Below the pieces are notes generated by a model. That model saw nothing but the letters and a program-made list of their open reading frames with translations. It was not told the origin of the DNA and searched no databases. Positions 8,601 through 16,547 of a stretch of DNA of 64,000 nucleotides are shown here, in pieces. Both the position numbers and the translations under genes were made by a program. Numbering within the stretch: position 1 is the stretch's first letter; every line of letters starts with the position of its first letter. This stretch comes from Xylanibacter muris. GTDB lineage: Bacteria; Bacteroidota; Bacteroidia; Bacteroidales; Bacteroidaceae. The stretch is taken from NCBI RefSeq assembly GCF_013166605.1, contig NZ_JABKKF010000009.1, positions 143,229 to 207,228 of the forward strand. The letters run 5' to 3'.

Positions 8601-10251
8601 CATTCATGCCGTTGATGTCCAGTTGTCCGTAGTCGAGGTGTGTCAGGTTTATTCTTGCATCCATGCTGCTTTTGTCAGACATGAGGTCGAATCCTTTCCC
8701 TTTGGCCTCCATTTTAGCGGTGATACATCCCAATGAGTCGTCGTACATGAAATGGGCTATGTCAATGCCGTCTATTTCCATTGTGGCGTCATACGTCTCT
8801 GCCTTGGTGTTTACCTTTGCCTTGCCGTTTATGACTCCGCCGGATTCCTTTATGCTGAATGCCGCTGAATATGCCTTTCCGTCAGCTTTCAGCTTCGCCT
8901 TCATGCTGATGTTGCGTGGTATGCTGATATTGTTCATGGCCGTACCGGCCAATGGCTTTATGAAGTTAAGGTTTCCTGTCTGTGCCTTTATGTCTGCCGT
9001 AGCCCTCAGCCTGTCCATGTCGGCAGGGTCTGATGCCCGTCCGTTTGCCGTAATATGGAATGCTGTGGGAAGATTTATGTCAAGTCCGGTAAACTCTACG
9101 TCTTTCATGTTTCCGTTCACAGACCCTATGATGTTTATCGGTTTGTTCGGATATCCTTTTACGAATGCGGCAGGCTGCTTTCCTGCAAATCTCATGACAT
9201 CCTGTTTCCCGATGGAAGCCATAAGCCTTAGATATGTCTTTCCGTCTTTTTCCTTGTCGAAGGTGTTGAACTCCATATCAAGGTGGGCTTCGACATTTGA
9301 GTCGGGTGTGCGCAGTATCATGGGCGACAGCTGTATTCTTGTGGAGTCAAGGATGACAGGCGAGGTAAGCCCGGTTATCTCCAGCCCGCTTTTTTCCTTC
9401 ATCGCGCATCGCCTTATATTCAGCCGTGTCAGAGGAGAGTGGTAGAGGATGGAGTCTATTCCGATGTTTATGCCGCTAAGGGCTATATGATTGTAGTCGG
9501 GCCCTTCGGAATGCGGCTCGTATTTGTTGTCGTAGTTGAAAGAACCTCCGTTCCAGCTTAGTGTCCTTACTTCATACCGTTCATTTCCAAGGTCTATATT
9601 CGTACCTCCGATACCGGCCTGCTCAATTCTTGTTGATATTATAAGGGTATCGCCCGGCATGTGTACAACGGCGCCGGTGTTTGATATGTTCAGTGTGTCT
9701 GCATATATTTTCCAGGGAATTTCTGTTTTTGAAGTATCTTCCGGAACAGAGTCGGAAAGCGCCACGTCGATGTATGTGCCGTAAATATTGATGTCGTTTA
9801 TCTCAGCCGTCTCATTGCCGAGGTCGATGCCTTTGCTGTGGAGACTCAGCTTGCCTATGTTTCCCTTTATCCTTGCTGCTGCAATGATGTCGGAGGTGTT
9901 GATTTTTGTGTCGTTTACTTCAATGGAGTTTATAACCACTTTGTTGTTGAACAAGGGTTTCAACTTTACGTCTATGGTGAGTTCCTTTGCATCGGCTATC
10001 GTGTCTTTCCTGTTTCTGTTAAGACTGTCGGGCTTCAGCATCCTGAAGTCCTTTATTGTCAGGTCAAGCGGGAATGACAATGACACGTGGCCGATAGAAA
10101 TGTCCATACCTGTCTTTTCCGATGCGGTTTCAGCCACTTTGTCTGCAATCCAGTTCTGCACCGGTGGAATGTAAAGCGCCGCTGCTGCCAGAATAAACAG
10201 AAAAATGGGAACCAGTATTATTATACCTGTCCAAATGAGTAATTTTTTCAT
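5605..10251 (-). CDS. tamB: TamB-like translocation and assembly module protein
   Basis: A 1548-residue AsmA/TamB-family protein. One N-terminal membrane anchor (about residues 5-28) is followed by a very long run of short beta repeats, the hydrophobic groove typical of bridge-like envelope transport proteins. The conserved TamB C-terminal domain (DUF490) lies near residues 1130-1510. It would span the periplasm from the inner membrane to TamL, whose gene overlaps it by 23 bp downstream. The length is usual for Bacteroidetes TamB. Client specificity cannot be read from sequence. Confidence 0.9.
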   Translation of the reverse strand: MKKLLIWTGIIILVPIFLFILAAAALYIPPVQNWIADKVAETASEKTGMDISIGHVSLSFPLDLTIKDFRMLKPDSLNRNRKDTIADAKELTIDVKLKPLFNNKVVINSIEVNDTKINTSDIIAAARIKGNIGKLSLHSKGIDLGNETAEINDINIYGTYIDVALSDSVPEDTSKTEIPWKIYADTLNISNTGAVVHMPGDTLIISTRIEQAGIGGTNIDLGNERYEVRTLSWNGGSFNYDNKYEPHSEGPDYNHIALSGINIGIDSILYHSPLTRLNIRRCAMKEKSGLEITGLTSPVILDSTRIQLSPMILRTPDSNVEAHLDMEFNTFDKEKDGKTYLRLMASIGKQDVMRFAGKQPAAFVKGYPNKPINIIGSVNGNMKDVEFTGLDINLPTAFHITANGRASDPADMDRLRATADIKAQTGNLNFIKPLAGTAMNNISIPRNISMKAKLKADGKAYSAAFSIKESGGVINGKAKVNTKAETYDATMEIDGIDIAHFMYDDSLGCITAKMEAKGKGFDLMSDKSSMDARINLTHLDYGQLDINGMNAEAILNNGRGHVTVNGSNRLFNGTIGIDALVSRKYLAGTIVSDLREADFHRLRITDVPLKAGVCAHIDIASDLKEAFKINGYVNDLTVKTQKKTYRPTDITIDVMTNRDTTWAMMSSGNLKLDMKAKGGYKSLIEKGGLITDEILGQMKNKIIDHPRIKELYPDLSLYITSGNDNPFANFLRMKGVDFKDLLLDITSSPVKGLNGNGHVYSLTADSTRIDTIKFHIRQDSSLVRFNAQVTNNKNNPQFVFTTLMNGHIYDNGIEANVKYYDKNNRMGVQLGTTAEMRDSGIYIHLTPYRPVIGYKEFNLNKENYVFLGRNKRVYANVDLIADDGTGVKIYSNDENRETLQDLTVSLNNFDLEKITSVLPYAPRITGMLNGDYHLLLNENEKVSVASDMSVSNMTYEKCPIGNLSTEFIYMQREDLAHYVEARINQNGHDIGILNGSYQTEGEGYLEAMFKMTRLPLDIVNGFIPDRLFGFNGYADGEVEIKGTLSKPQVDGEVYLDSSYIVSVPYGVRLRADNDPVRIIGSNLLLENFTLYSYNNNPLNISGSVDFSNPEKMRINMKMRATNYQIIDAKQTSKSIAYGKAFVNFYGNVNGTTDNLEMKGQLDVLGKTDMTYILKDSPLNTDDQLKELVTFTNFNDTTQINSVNRPPISGLDMLLLLNIESGARIRCALNASQSNYVDVEGGGELRMTYNTTDDLQLFGRYTLNDGEMKYALPIIPLKTFTIQKGSHIEFTGDMMNPRLNIEATEETKSMVASETGNSRSVLFKCGVKVTKTLNDMGLEFTLDAPDDMTIKNELAAMSPEQKNKLAITMLTTGMYLSDGNTTGFSMNNALNSFLQSEIKNLTNSAMKTVDISVGLDQNSDAAGNTHTDYSFKFAKRFWNNRVNFIIGGKVSGNNSNSTTQQDEAFIDNVSLEYRLDQTAQKYVRLFYNKDITDLLEDGVSEYGGGFVWRKKINKLSELFRMRQNSGQKDEDEDAAEHKDIISDEKNKKQ

Positions 10252-10320
10252 TTTGCGGTTGTCAGATTATTGTATATATAAAAATGTGTATTGACTTATT
10301 CTGTTTACAGTCATGTATGA

Positions 10321-10338
10321 CGGCATGCTGGCATGCCG
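10321..10338 (-). terminator. Hairpin after the TerB-DnaJ gene
   Basis: A perfect 8-bp stem (CGGCATGC / GCATGCCG) with a 2-nt loop, 10 nt past the stop of the minus-strand TerB-DnaJ gene. There is no T tract, so termination here is only possible. Confidence 0.35.
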
Positions 10339-10347
10339 CTTGTTTTC

Positions 10348-10677
10348 TTAAAGCCCTCTTGCCTTGAATATTTTTTCCTTGGCTTCGTTTATCTCCTGGA
10401 ATTTCTTTTCCGCTGCTTTTCTTATGTCCTCTCCCAAGGATGCCACGCGGTCGGGATGATGTTTCAGTGCTAATTGTCGGTATGCCTTTTTCACTTCCTC
10501 ATCGGTTGCCGACGGGTCTACGCCAAGTACCCTGTATGCGCTTTCAAGACTGTTGCCCGCGTCTCTTAGGTTCAACATCGAGTCGGCGTCGTTCTGTGAA
10601 ATGTGCATCCATGCGGCACATTCCCTTATGGCTGTGACCTCATCGTTTGTCACTTTACCGTCCGCCTGCGATATCAT
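10348..10677 (-). CDS. J-domain protein, C-terminal half of the interrupted TerB-DnaJ gene
   Basis: A possible 109-residue product starting at an internal ATG 33 nt after the TAA. It holds the last TerB helices and an intact J domain ([20 protein letters not shown], then HHPD), which stimulates Hsp70 ATPase. I see no convincing ribosome-binding site before this ATG, so independent translation is uncertain; restart after the nearby stop is possible. Confidence 0.4.
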   Translation of the reverse strand: MISQADGKVTNDEVTAIRECAAWMHISQNDADSMLNLRDAGNSLESAYRVLGVDPSATDEEVKKAYRQLALKHHPDRVASLGEDIRKAAEKKFQEINEAKEKIFKARGL

Positions 10678-10707
10678 TACGAGGAAGCTGAGCAGTTGCA
10701 GGCGTTG

Positions 10708-11151
10708 TTAGTAGTCGATGTTTGAGGCAATCTGCATGCAGCATTGGCTGACGGTTGTCTTGAACCTGTCGTTGCCCTGCCGTTTCTGCTCGTTGAAGAG
10801 TTTCATCAGAATGTCTTCTCCCTGAGCCACGGCATGTCCTCCAAAGTTGGAGCGCAGGAAGTTGCGTACAAATTCCATTTCGGAGTGCATGATGCGTCCG
10901 TCGGCCTTGATTATATACGACGCCAGTACTAATAAAGAGAATAGAAAGCCGTTTCGGTCGCTTTCACCGGCCTGCCGCCTGCCGTATCCGTTGTATGCCC
11001 TTGAAGAGTCGAATGTTCCGGAATTGTCTTCGTTGTTGACACTGTCCATCGCACTGTCGAAAAACGACCCCATTGCTATTCCCACCAATAATCCGAGGGG
11101 GCCTCCTGCCATCCATCCGATAGCACCGCCGATCCATTTGCCTGCTGCCAT
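10708..11151 (-). CDS. TerB-like domain protein, N-terminal half of the interrupted TerB-DnaJ gene
   Basis: The 147-residue product if the TAA at 10708-10710 is obeyed. It has a glycine-rich possible membrane-associated hairpin (residues 8-30), then the first helices of the TerB fold (SLLVLASYIIKADGRIMHSE and following). The acidic/aspartate features of TerB are present, but the domain ends prematurely after about three helices. A free, stable TerB fold is doubtful. Confidence 0.5.
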   Translation of the reverse strand: MAAGKWIGGAIGWMAGGPLGLLVGIAMGSFFDSAMDSVNNEDNSGTFDSSRAYNGYGRRQAGESDRNGFLFSLLVLASYIIKADGRIMHSEMEFVRNFLRSNFGGHAVAQGEDILMKLFNEQKRQGNDRFKTTVSQCCMQIASNIDY

Positions 11152-11550
11152 GTTTCTTTATATTAAAAAATTACCATGCAAATTTATATATTATTTCCCA
11201 ATAATATGGATTCATTTTCAATAAATGATATATTTTATGATATTCTTTGAATCTCGCAAACACTTTTTTCCTGTTGTCGCGCGGATACTGGCACGGGTGA
11301 AAATACGGATAGCAATGATGTATGCTGTCCAAATGTGCCGGCGGACGGATGGGGATTGGCTTTCCCGGCATGGATATGGGCGCATTTGTCCGTTTTCCTG
11401 TGGATGCGTGGTATAGGCAGCGTGGATGCCGGTCAGTCCGAAAACCGCATGAAAACAGATGCGGGACGGCTGCTTTGCAAATGCGGGAATGGCGGTTTCC
11501 TGACTTTTGATATGGCGCTCACAAACTTGAAAGTGCCGGTTCATAAACCT

Positions 11551-11638
11551 TCCGACTTAAGTCGGAAAGCTTTCTGACTTAAGTCGGAAGGGTGTCTGAC
11601 TTAAGTCGGAAACCCGTCTGACTATAGTCGGACGGTCT
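11551..11638. repeat. Four palindromes on an exact 22-bp period
   Basis: Four tandem 22-bp units begin at 11551, 11573, 11595 and 11617. Each carries a 16-bp core: TCCGACTTAAGTCGGA in unit 1, TCTGACTTAAGTCGGA in units 2 and 3, TCTGACTATAGTCGGA in unit 4. A 6-bp linker of unrelated sequence follows each core. The cores are conserved and the linkers are not, as expected for an array of protein-binding sites. Twenty-two bp is about two helical turns, so all sites would face one side of the DNA. Confidence 0.9.
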
Positions 11639-11849
11639 GCGGACAGGTGCTTTGCTGTTTGTGGATGTGCCGTTTCCTGCCGTTTCATTATGTATTCTGA
11701 TGCTGTGGCGTTCTTATCGGATTTTTGTCTGGCGGGAGAGAGGTGTGCGGCATGTCTGATGGCCTGGATTTAAAAATTGCACACAGTGGAATGTTGTGCG
11801 CAATCTTTGTCCAAATCTTGTGCGGATACGCAAAAAGCAAGCCGTTTTA

Positions 11850-11881
11850 TTTGTAGGGATAAAATTAATTCGCTATCTTTG
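11850..11881 (+). promoter_or_regulatory. ffh promoter
   Basis: Full Bacteroidetes promoter: TTTG at 11850-11853 and TATCTTTG at 11874-11881 with a 20-nt spacer. The expected transcript starts near 11888, leaving a leader of about 95 nt before the ffh ATG. Confidence 0.75.
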
Positions 11882-11981
11882 TAACATACAAAATGTCTGC
11901 CACGCCTTGTTCCGGCATGGCATGATAATGGGCGTTGAATATAAAAGAATAAGATATAAAAAGAGTATATATTAAAGAATT

Positions 11982-13322
11982 ATGTTTGAGAATTTAAGCG
12001 ACAGACTTGAGCGCTCGTTCAAAATATTGAAGGGCGAAGGAAAAATTACGGAGATAAACGTTGCGGAAACCCTGAAAGATGTGCGCCGTGCATTGCTGGA
12101 TGCCGACGTGAACTATAAAGTGGCGAAGTCGTTCACCGATGAGGTGAAGAGAAAGGCTATGGGTATGAATGTGCTTACAGCGGTGAAGCCGGGCCAGCTG
12201 ATGGTGAAGATTGTGCATGATGAGTTGGCAGGACTTATGGGAGGCACTGCCGCTGAGCTGAAGTTGGAAGGCCGGCCGGCAATAGTCCTGATGTCCGGAC
12301 TTCAGGGTTCGGGTAAGACGACTTTCAGTGGAAAGCTTGCCAATATGCTGAAGAAAAAGAACCGTAAGAATCCTTTGCTCGTTGCCTGTGACGTATACCG
12401 TCCTGCTGCCATAGAACAGTTGAAGGTCGTCGGGGAGTCTGTCGGTGTGCCGGTTTATTCGGAGCCGGATAATAAGGACGTGGTCGCTATTGCCGGCAAT
12501 GCCATACGGGAGGCAAAGGCCAAGGGATACGATGTGGTGATAATAGATACTGCCGGACGCCTTGCCGTGGACGAGGAGATGATGAATGAGATCGCCTCGC
12601 TGAAAGAGGCTGTGAATCCTGACGAGACCCTGTTCGTGGTAGACTCGATGACAGGACAGGACGCCGTGAATACTGCGAGGGAATTCAACGACCGGCTCGA
12701 TTTCAACGGTGTCGTCCTTACAAAACTCGACGGTGATACCCGTGGCGGTGCGGCTCTTTCAATACGTACTGTAGTGACGAAGCCGATAAAGTTCGTCGGC
12801 ACGGGCGAGAAGATGGAGGCGATAGATGTGTTCCATCCCGAGCGTATGGCCGACCGCATTCTCGGTATGGGTGACATCGTCAGTCTCGTGGAGCGTGCCC
12901 AGGAGCAGTTTGACGAGAAACAGGCAAGGGAACTTGAAAAGAAAATACGCAAGAACAAGTTCGACTTCAATGATTTTATGGCCCAGATCCAGCAGATAAA
13001 GAAAATGGGTAATATAAAAGATCTTGCCGCAATGATTCCGGGTGTGGGAAAGGCGATAAAGGATATCGACATTGACGACAATGCCTTTAAAGGCATTGAG
13101 GCGATAATAAGCAGTATGACTCCCAAGGAGCGTACCAATCCGGAGATAATCAACCAAAGCCGCCGTATGCGTATTGCAAAAGGCTCCGGTACGAACATTC
13201 AGGAGGTTAACCGGCTGTTGAAGCAGTTTGACCAGATGCGCAAGATGATGAAGATGGTGACAAGCATGGACAGCAGCAGAATGATGCAGATGGCCAACAT
13301 GATGAAGTCAAAGATGAAGTAA
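11982..13322 (+). CDS. ffh: Signal recognition particle GTPase Ffh
   Basis: The 446-residue SRP54 homologue that binds signal sequences on nascent chains and delivers ribosomes to FtsY at the inner membrane. The domain order is an N domain (residues 1-95), a GTPase G domain with P-loop GLQGSGKT (106-113) and DTAGR and TKLDG motifs, and a methionine-rich M domain (about 325-446) ending in [13 protein letters not shown] that binds SRP RNA and signal peptides. The matching SRP RNA gene is in this window at 56136-56231. It has its own promoter and is followed closely by folD. Confidence 0.97.
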   Translation: MFENLSDRLERSFKILKGEGKITEINVAETLKDVRRALLDADVNYKVAKSFTDEVKRKAMGMNVLTAVKPGQLMVKIVHDELAGLMGGTAAELKLEGRPAIVLMSGLQGSGKTTFSGKLANMLKKKNRKNPLLVACDVYRPAAIEQLKVVGESVGVPVYSEPDNKDVVAIAGNAIREAKAKGYDVVIIDTAGRLAVDEEMMNEIASLKEAVNPDETLFVVDSMTGQDAVNTAREFNDRLDFNGVVLTKLDGDTRGGAALSIRTVVTKPIKFVGTGEKMEAIDVFHPERMADRILGMGDIVSLVERAQEQFDEKQARELEKKIRKNKFDFNDFMAQIQQIKKMGNIKDLAAMIPGVGKAIKDIDIDDNAFKGIEAIISSMTPKERTNPEIINQSRRMRIAKGSGTNIQEVNRLLKQFDQMRKMMKMVTSMDSSRMMQMANMMKSKMK

Positions 13323-13345
13323 AAACGCTTTCGATAAATACTATT

Positions 13346-14224
13346 ATGAATTTGATAGACGGAAAGGCCACTGCGGCCGCCATAAAGCAGGAAATAGCAT
13401 GTGAGGTAAAGGCCATTGTCGACGGAGGAGGCAAACGCCCCCATCTGGCAGCGGTCCTTGTGGGACACGACGGAGGCTCGGAGACATACGTGAAGAATAA
13501 GGTTATTGCATGTGAGGCATGCGGGTTCAAGTCTTCACTCATCAGGTTTGAGGATACAGTCAGCGAGGCCGAGCTTCTCGAGTGTGTCGACAGACTGAAT
13601 AAGGATGACGATGTTGACGGCTTCATAATACAGTTGCCGCTTCCGGCTCACATCGACGAGCAGAAGATAATCGAGGCGATAGACTACCGTAAGGATGTAG
13701 ACGGATTCCATCCCGTGAATGTCGGCCGTATGGCCATCGGTCTGCCGTGTTTCATATCGGCCACTCCTTTGGGGATATTGACATTGCTGCGGCGTTACAA
13801 TATTGAGACAAGCGGAAAGAAATGCGTCATACTGGGACGTAGTAATATAGTGGGCAAGCCTATGGCGCAACTGATGATGCAGAAACAGTATGGCGATTCC
13901 ACCGTGACGGTATGTCACAGCCGTTCGAAGACGCTGAAGGAGGAGTGCCGTGAAGCCGATATAATAATAGCGGCTATCGGACGCCCTGATTTTGTAACGG
14001 CGGATATGGTGAAGGAAGGCGCGGTGGTAATTGATGTAGGCACGACACGGGTTCCGGACGCTACACGCAAGAGCGGTTTCCGACTTAACGGTGACGTGAA
14101 GTTCGATGAGGTGGCCCCGCTTTGTTCCTATATAACACCGGTGCCGGGAGGAGTAGGTCCGATGACAATATGTTCGCTTATGAAGAACACGTTGGCGGCG
14201 GGCAAGAAAGAATACTATAAATAG
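13346..14224 (+). CDS. folD: Bifunctional methylene-THF dehydrogenase / methenyl-THF cyclohydrolase
   Basis: A 292-residue FolD that interconverts 5,10-methylene-THF and 10-formyl-THF for purine and formyl-methionine synthesis. The catalytic-lysine region YVKNKV is present, as are QLPLP, the NADP-binding signature [11 protein letters not shown] and the C-terminal motif [10 protein letters not shown]. The length is standard. It starts 23 bp after ffh, so the two are probably co-transcribed. Confidence 0.97.
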   Translation: MNLIDGKATAAAIKQEIACEVKAIVDGGGKRPHLAAVLVGHDGGSETYVKNKVIACEACGFKSSLIRFEDTVSEAELLECVDRLNKDDDVDGFIIQLPLPAHIDEQKIIEAIDYRKDVDGFHPVNVGRMAIGLPCFISATPLGILTLLRRYNIETSGKKCVILGRSNIVGKPMAQLMMQKQYGDSTVTVCHSRSKTLKEECREADIIIAAIGRPDFVTADMVKEGAVVIDVGTTRVPDATRKSGFRLNGDVKFDEVAPLCSYITPVPGGVGPMTICSLMKNTLAAGKKEYYK

Positions 14225-14233
14225 ATTGCATAT

Positions 14234-14413
14234 ATGACTGCCATGGAATATTATCTTGAAGGCAACCGCTTCCGTAAGGAGGGGAAATGGGCAGAGGCCA
14301 TCAACTGTTATGTGGCAGCCATAGAACAAGACCCGGAAAGTCCTGCCGTAGAGGCAAAGGCAATGCTTGACGATATATTGAATTTTTACAATAAGGACGC
14401 TTACAATCCCTAA
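14234..14413 (+). CDS. 59-residue single-TPR protein
   Basis: A very small protein (MTAMEYYLEGNRFRKEGKWA...) forming one tetratricopeptide hairpin: AMEYYLEGNRFRKEGKWAEA, then INCYVAAIEQDPESP. It starts 9 nt after folD stops and ends 12 nt before the ferredoxin-subunit ATG, so it sits inside the operon. An internal ATG at 14243 is an alternative start. I recall similar short TPR genes ahead of this oxidoreductase in other Bacteroidales. A scaffolding or assembly role for the complex is inference only. Confidence 0.75.
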   Translation: MTAMEYYLEGNRFRKEGKWAEAINCYVAAIEQDPESPAVEAKAMLDDILNFYNKDAYNP

Positions 14414-14425
14414 AAATATATGCTT

Positions 14426-14656
14426 ATGGGTAAAATTAAAGGTGCCATAGTTGTTGACACTGTGCGATGCAAAGGCTGTTCGCTTTGTGTAGAGGCCTGT
14501 CCGCAGGATGTCATCATGCTGGCAAAAAAAGTAAATGTGCATGGCTATCCATACGTGGAGGCTGTAAAAGAGGATGCCTGTATAGGGTGTGCCTCATGCG
14601 GTATAGTATGTCCTGACGGATGCATAATCGTGTACAGAAAAAAGATGGAGGACTGA
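14426..14656 (+). CDS. korD: 2-oxoacid:ferredoxin oxidoreductase, delta (4Fe-4S ferredoxin) subunit
   Basis: A 76-residue ferredoxin-like subunit carrying two 4Fe-4S clusters through two complete CxxCxxCxxxCP motifs (CKGCSLCVEACP and CIGCASCGIVCP). It passes electrons from the TPP-bound intermediate to external ferredoxin. The start is taken at MGKIKGA; an ATG two codons upstream (14420) is also possible. First gene of a delta-alpha-beta-gamma set; the alpha gene starts 5 nt after its stop. Confidence 0.88.
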   Translation: MGKIKGAIVVDTVRCKGCSLCVEACPQDVIMLAKKVNVHGYPYVEAVKEDACIGCASCGIVCPDGCIIVYRKKMED

Positions 14657-14661
14657 TCGGT

Positions 14662-15744
14662 ATGGCAGAACAGGAAGTAACATTGATGAAAGGCAACGAG
14701 GCGATAGCCAGGGCTGCCGTAAGATGCGGTGTTGACGGTTATTTCGGATATCCGATCACCCCTCAGAGTGAGATTATTGAGACGTTGGCTCTCGACAAGC
14801 CTTGGGAGACGACCGGAATGGTTGTGCTTCAGGCCGAAAGCGAGGTGGCGGCCATCAATATGGTATATGGAGCGGCCGGAGCCGGAAAGCGTGCCTTCAC
14901 ATCGTCGTCAAGTCCGGGTGTGGCATTGATGCAGGAAGGGATATCATATCTTGCCGGTGCAGAGTTGCCGGGAGTGTTTGTGAATGTACAGCGCGGAGGT
15001 CCCGGACTCGGTACGATACAGCCGTCGCAGAGCGATTATTTCCAGGCCACACGCGGAGGCGGCAACGGTGATTATCACGTGATTGTTCTTGCTCCGGCAT
15101 CGGTACAGGAAATGGCTGACTTTGTGGACCTCGCATTTACCTTGGCTTTCAAATACCGTAATCCGGCCATGATACTGTCTGACGGAGTGATTGGCCAGAT
15201 GATGGAGAAAGTGGTGTTGCCGCCTTATAAGCCGCGCCGTACGGAGGAGGAAATAATGGAAGAATGCCCGTGGGCTACATCAGGACGCAGAAATTCACGC
15301 CAGCCCAACATTATCACCTCATTGGAACTCAAGCCGGAGGAGATGGAGAAACGGAATGTTCATCTGCAGGCTAAATATGAGGAGATACAGAAAAATGAAG
15401 TGCGTTATGAGACCATACAGTGCGATGATGCCGAATACATAATAGTGGCATTCGGAAGTGCTGCGCGTATCGCACAGAAAGCAATCGAGACGGCCAGGGC
15501 TCAGGGAATAAAGGTAGGTCTGTTCAGACCTATAACGTTATGGCCCTTCCCAGCCGGAGAGATAGCAGGGCTGGCTCATGGAAAGAAAGGCGTTCTTGTG
15601 GCCGAAATCAATGCAGGGCAGATGGTGCAGGACGTGCGCCTTGCAATAAACGGTGAGGAGCCGGTTGAGTATTTCGGACGCCTGGGCGGCATAGTGCCTG
15701 AGCCAGATGAGATAGTAAACGCATTGAAGACCAAACTCATGTAA
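14662..15744 (+). CDS. korA: 2-oxoacid:ferredoxin oxidoreductase, alpha subunit (KorA/VorB-like)
   Basis: A 360-residue alpha subunit holding the pyrimidine-binding and transketolase C-terminal-like domains. It starts with GNEAIARAAVRCGVDGYFGY, then PITPQSEI, typical of the family. The complex oxidatively decarboxylates a 2-oxoacid to acyl-CoA, or runs in reverse by reductive carboxylation. RefSeq often names close relatives VorB; 2-oxoglutarate is the physiologically attractive substrate in Bacteroidales, but sequence alone does not decide. The start at 14662 (MAEQEVTLMKG) is chosen over an upstream in-frame codon that would overlap korD. Confidence 0.88.
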   Translation: MAEQEVTLMKGNEAIARAAVRCGVDGYFGYPITPQSEIIETLALDKPWETTGMVVLQAESEVAAINMVYGAAGAGKRAFTSSSSPGVALMQEGISYLAGAELPGVFVNVQRGGPGLGTIQPSQSDYFQATRGGGNGDYHVIVLAPASVQEMADFVDLAFTLAFKYRNPAMILSDGVIGQMMEKVVLPPYKPRRTEEEIMEECPWATSGRRNSRQPNIITSLELKPEEMEKRNVHLQAKYEEIQKNEVRYETIQCDDAEYIIVAFGSAARIAQKAIETARAQGIKVGLFRPITLWPFPAGEIAGLAHGKKGVLVAEINAGQMVQDVRLAINGEEPVEYFGRLGGIVPEPDEIVNALKTKLM

Positions 15745-15746
15745 TT

Positions 15747-16526
15747 ATGGCACAGAATACAGATAACATATTGTCACCGGAAAATGTGGTGTACAGGAAA
15801 CCAAAGCTTATGAATGACGTCCAGATGCACTACTGTCCGGGCTGCAGTCATGGTGTCGTTCACAAACTTGTGGCGGAAGTGATAGAAGAGATGGGACTTG
15901 AGGAGAAGTCCGTCGGAGTGTCACCGGTAGGTTGTGCCGTATTTGCCTACCGTTATATTGATATTGACTGGCAGGAGGCGGCACACGGGCGTGCCCCGGC
16001 TGTTGCCACCGCTATAAAGAGGTTGTGGCCCGACCGCTTGGTGTTTACATATCAGGGAGACGGCGACTTGGCATGTATAGGTACGGCCGAGTCTGTACAT
16101 GCTCTTAACCGTGGAGAGAATATCACTATAATATTCATTAATAATGCAATATACGGTATGACCGGAGGACAGATGGCGCCTACGACCCTTGTAGGGCAGA
16201 AGACCAGCACATGTCCTTACGGGCGTCAGCCGGAACTGCACGGTTATCCGTTGAAGATAACAGAGATGGCCGCAATGCTGGAGGGGACATGCTATGTTAC
16301 ACGCCAGAGCGTGGAGACAGTAGGGGCGGTGAGTAAGGCAAAGAAAGCCATACGTAAGGCTTTTGAGGCTTCAATGGCCGGAAAGGGAAGCTCTCTGGTG
16401 GAGATAGTATCCACCTGCAACAGCGGATGGAAGCTTACTCCCTCTCAGGCGAACAAGTGGATGACAGAGAATATGTTTAAGTTTTATCCTAAGGGCGACC
16501 TGAAGGATACTACCGGGGAAAAGTAA
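15747..16526 (+). CDS. korB: 2-oxoacid:ferredoxin oxidoreductase, beta (TPP-binding) subunit
   Basis: A 259-residue thiamine diphosphate-binding subunit. It has the N-terminal CPGCSHG cysteine motif, the TPP/Mg motif GDGDLACIGTAE, and NNAIYGMTGGQMAPTT. It forms the catalytic site with the alpha subunit and starts 2 nt after alpha stops. The lack of further cysteine pairs agrees with the clusters lying mainly on the delta subunit. Confidence 0.9.
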   Translation: MAQNTDNILSPENVVYRKPKLMNDVQMHYCPGCSHGVVHKLVAEVIEEMGLEEKSVGVSPVGCAVFAYRYIDIDWQEAAHGRAPAVATAIKRLWPDRLVFTYQGDGDLACIGTAESVHALNRGENITIIFINNAIYGMTGGQMAPTTLVGQKTSTCPYGRQPELHGYPLKITEMAAMLEGTCYVTRQSVETVGAVSKAKKAIRKAFEASMAGKGSSLVEIVSTCNSGWKLTPSQANKWMTENMFKFYPKGDLKDTTGEK

Positions 16527-16547
16527 TCATCGTAAAACCGAAGTGCA

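Larger units (their letters stand above)
10348..11151 (-). pseudogene. TerB-DnaJ co-chaperone gene interrupted by one in-frame TAA
   Basis: Read through a single TAA at 10708-10710, this is one continuous 267-codon frame. It has a glycine-rich N-terminal segment (GGAIGWMAGGPLG), a TerB-like helical domain (about residues 50-190) and a C-terminal J domain with the HPD motif (KHHPDRV). This is the DjlA-like TerB+DnaJ layout common in Bacteroidales. The stop falls inside the TerB domain, and family resemblance continues directly on both sides (IDY, stop, [10 protein letters not shown]). A one-base change from a serine codon (TCA to TAA) would explain it. Either the gene is broken, the stop is read through, or the base is a sequencing error. 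Confidence 0.75.
11152..11981. other. 830-bp gene-free region before ffh
   Basis: Short overlapping frames exist on both strands between 11171 and 11577, but none resembles a protein family or has a promoter, so I call no gene. The region holds a 22-bp-period palindrome array (11551-11638), an imperfect dyad TTGCACA / TTGTGCGCAA at 11777-11803, and the ffh promoter at 11850-11881. The middle part (about 11270-11760) looks more GC-rich than neighbouring intergenic DNA. Confidence 0.7.

Noticed and set aside
11171..11577. Several overlapping open frames of 60-108 codons on both strands
   Set aside because: No family resemblance, no promoter, and mutual overlap on opposite strands; they look like chance frames in GC-richer DNA.
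12455..13198. A 247-codon minus-strand open frame within ffh
   Set aside because: Shadow of ffh; composition is serine/isoleucine-rich as expected for a complementary frame.
13535..14542. A 335-codon minus-strand open frame over folD and the small TPR gene
   Set aside because: Shadow frame; folD and korD are clearly encoded on the plus strand.
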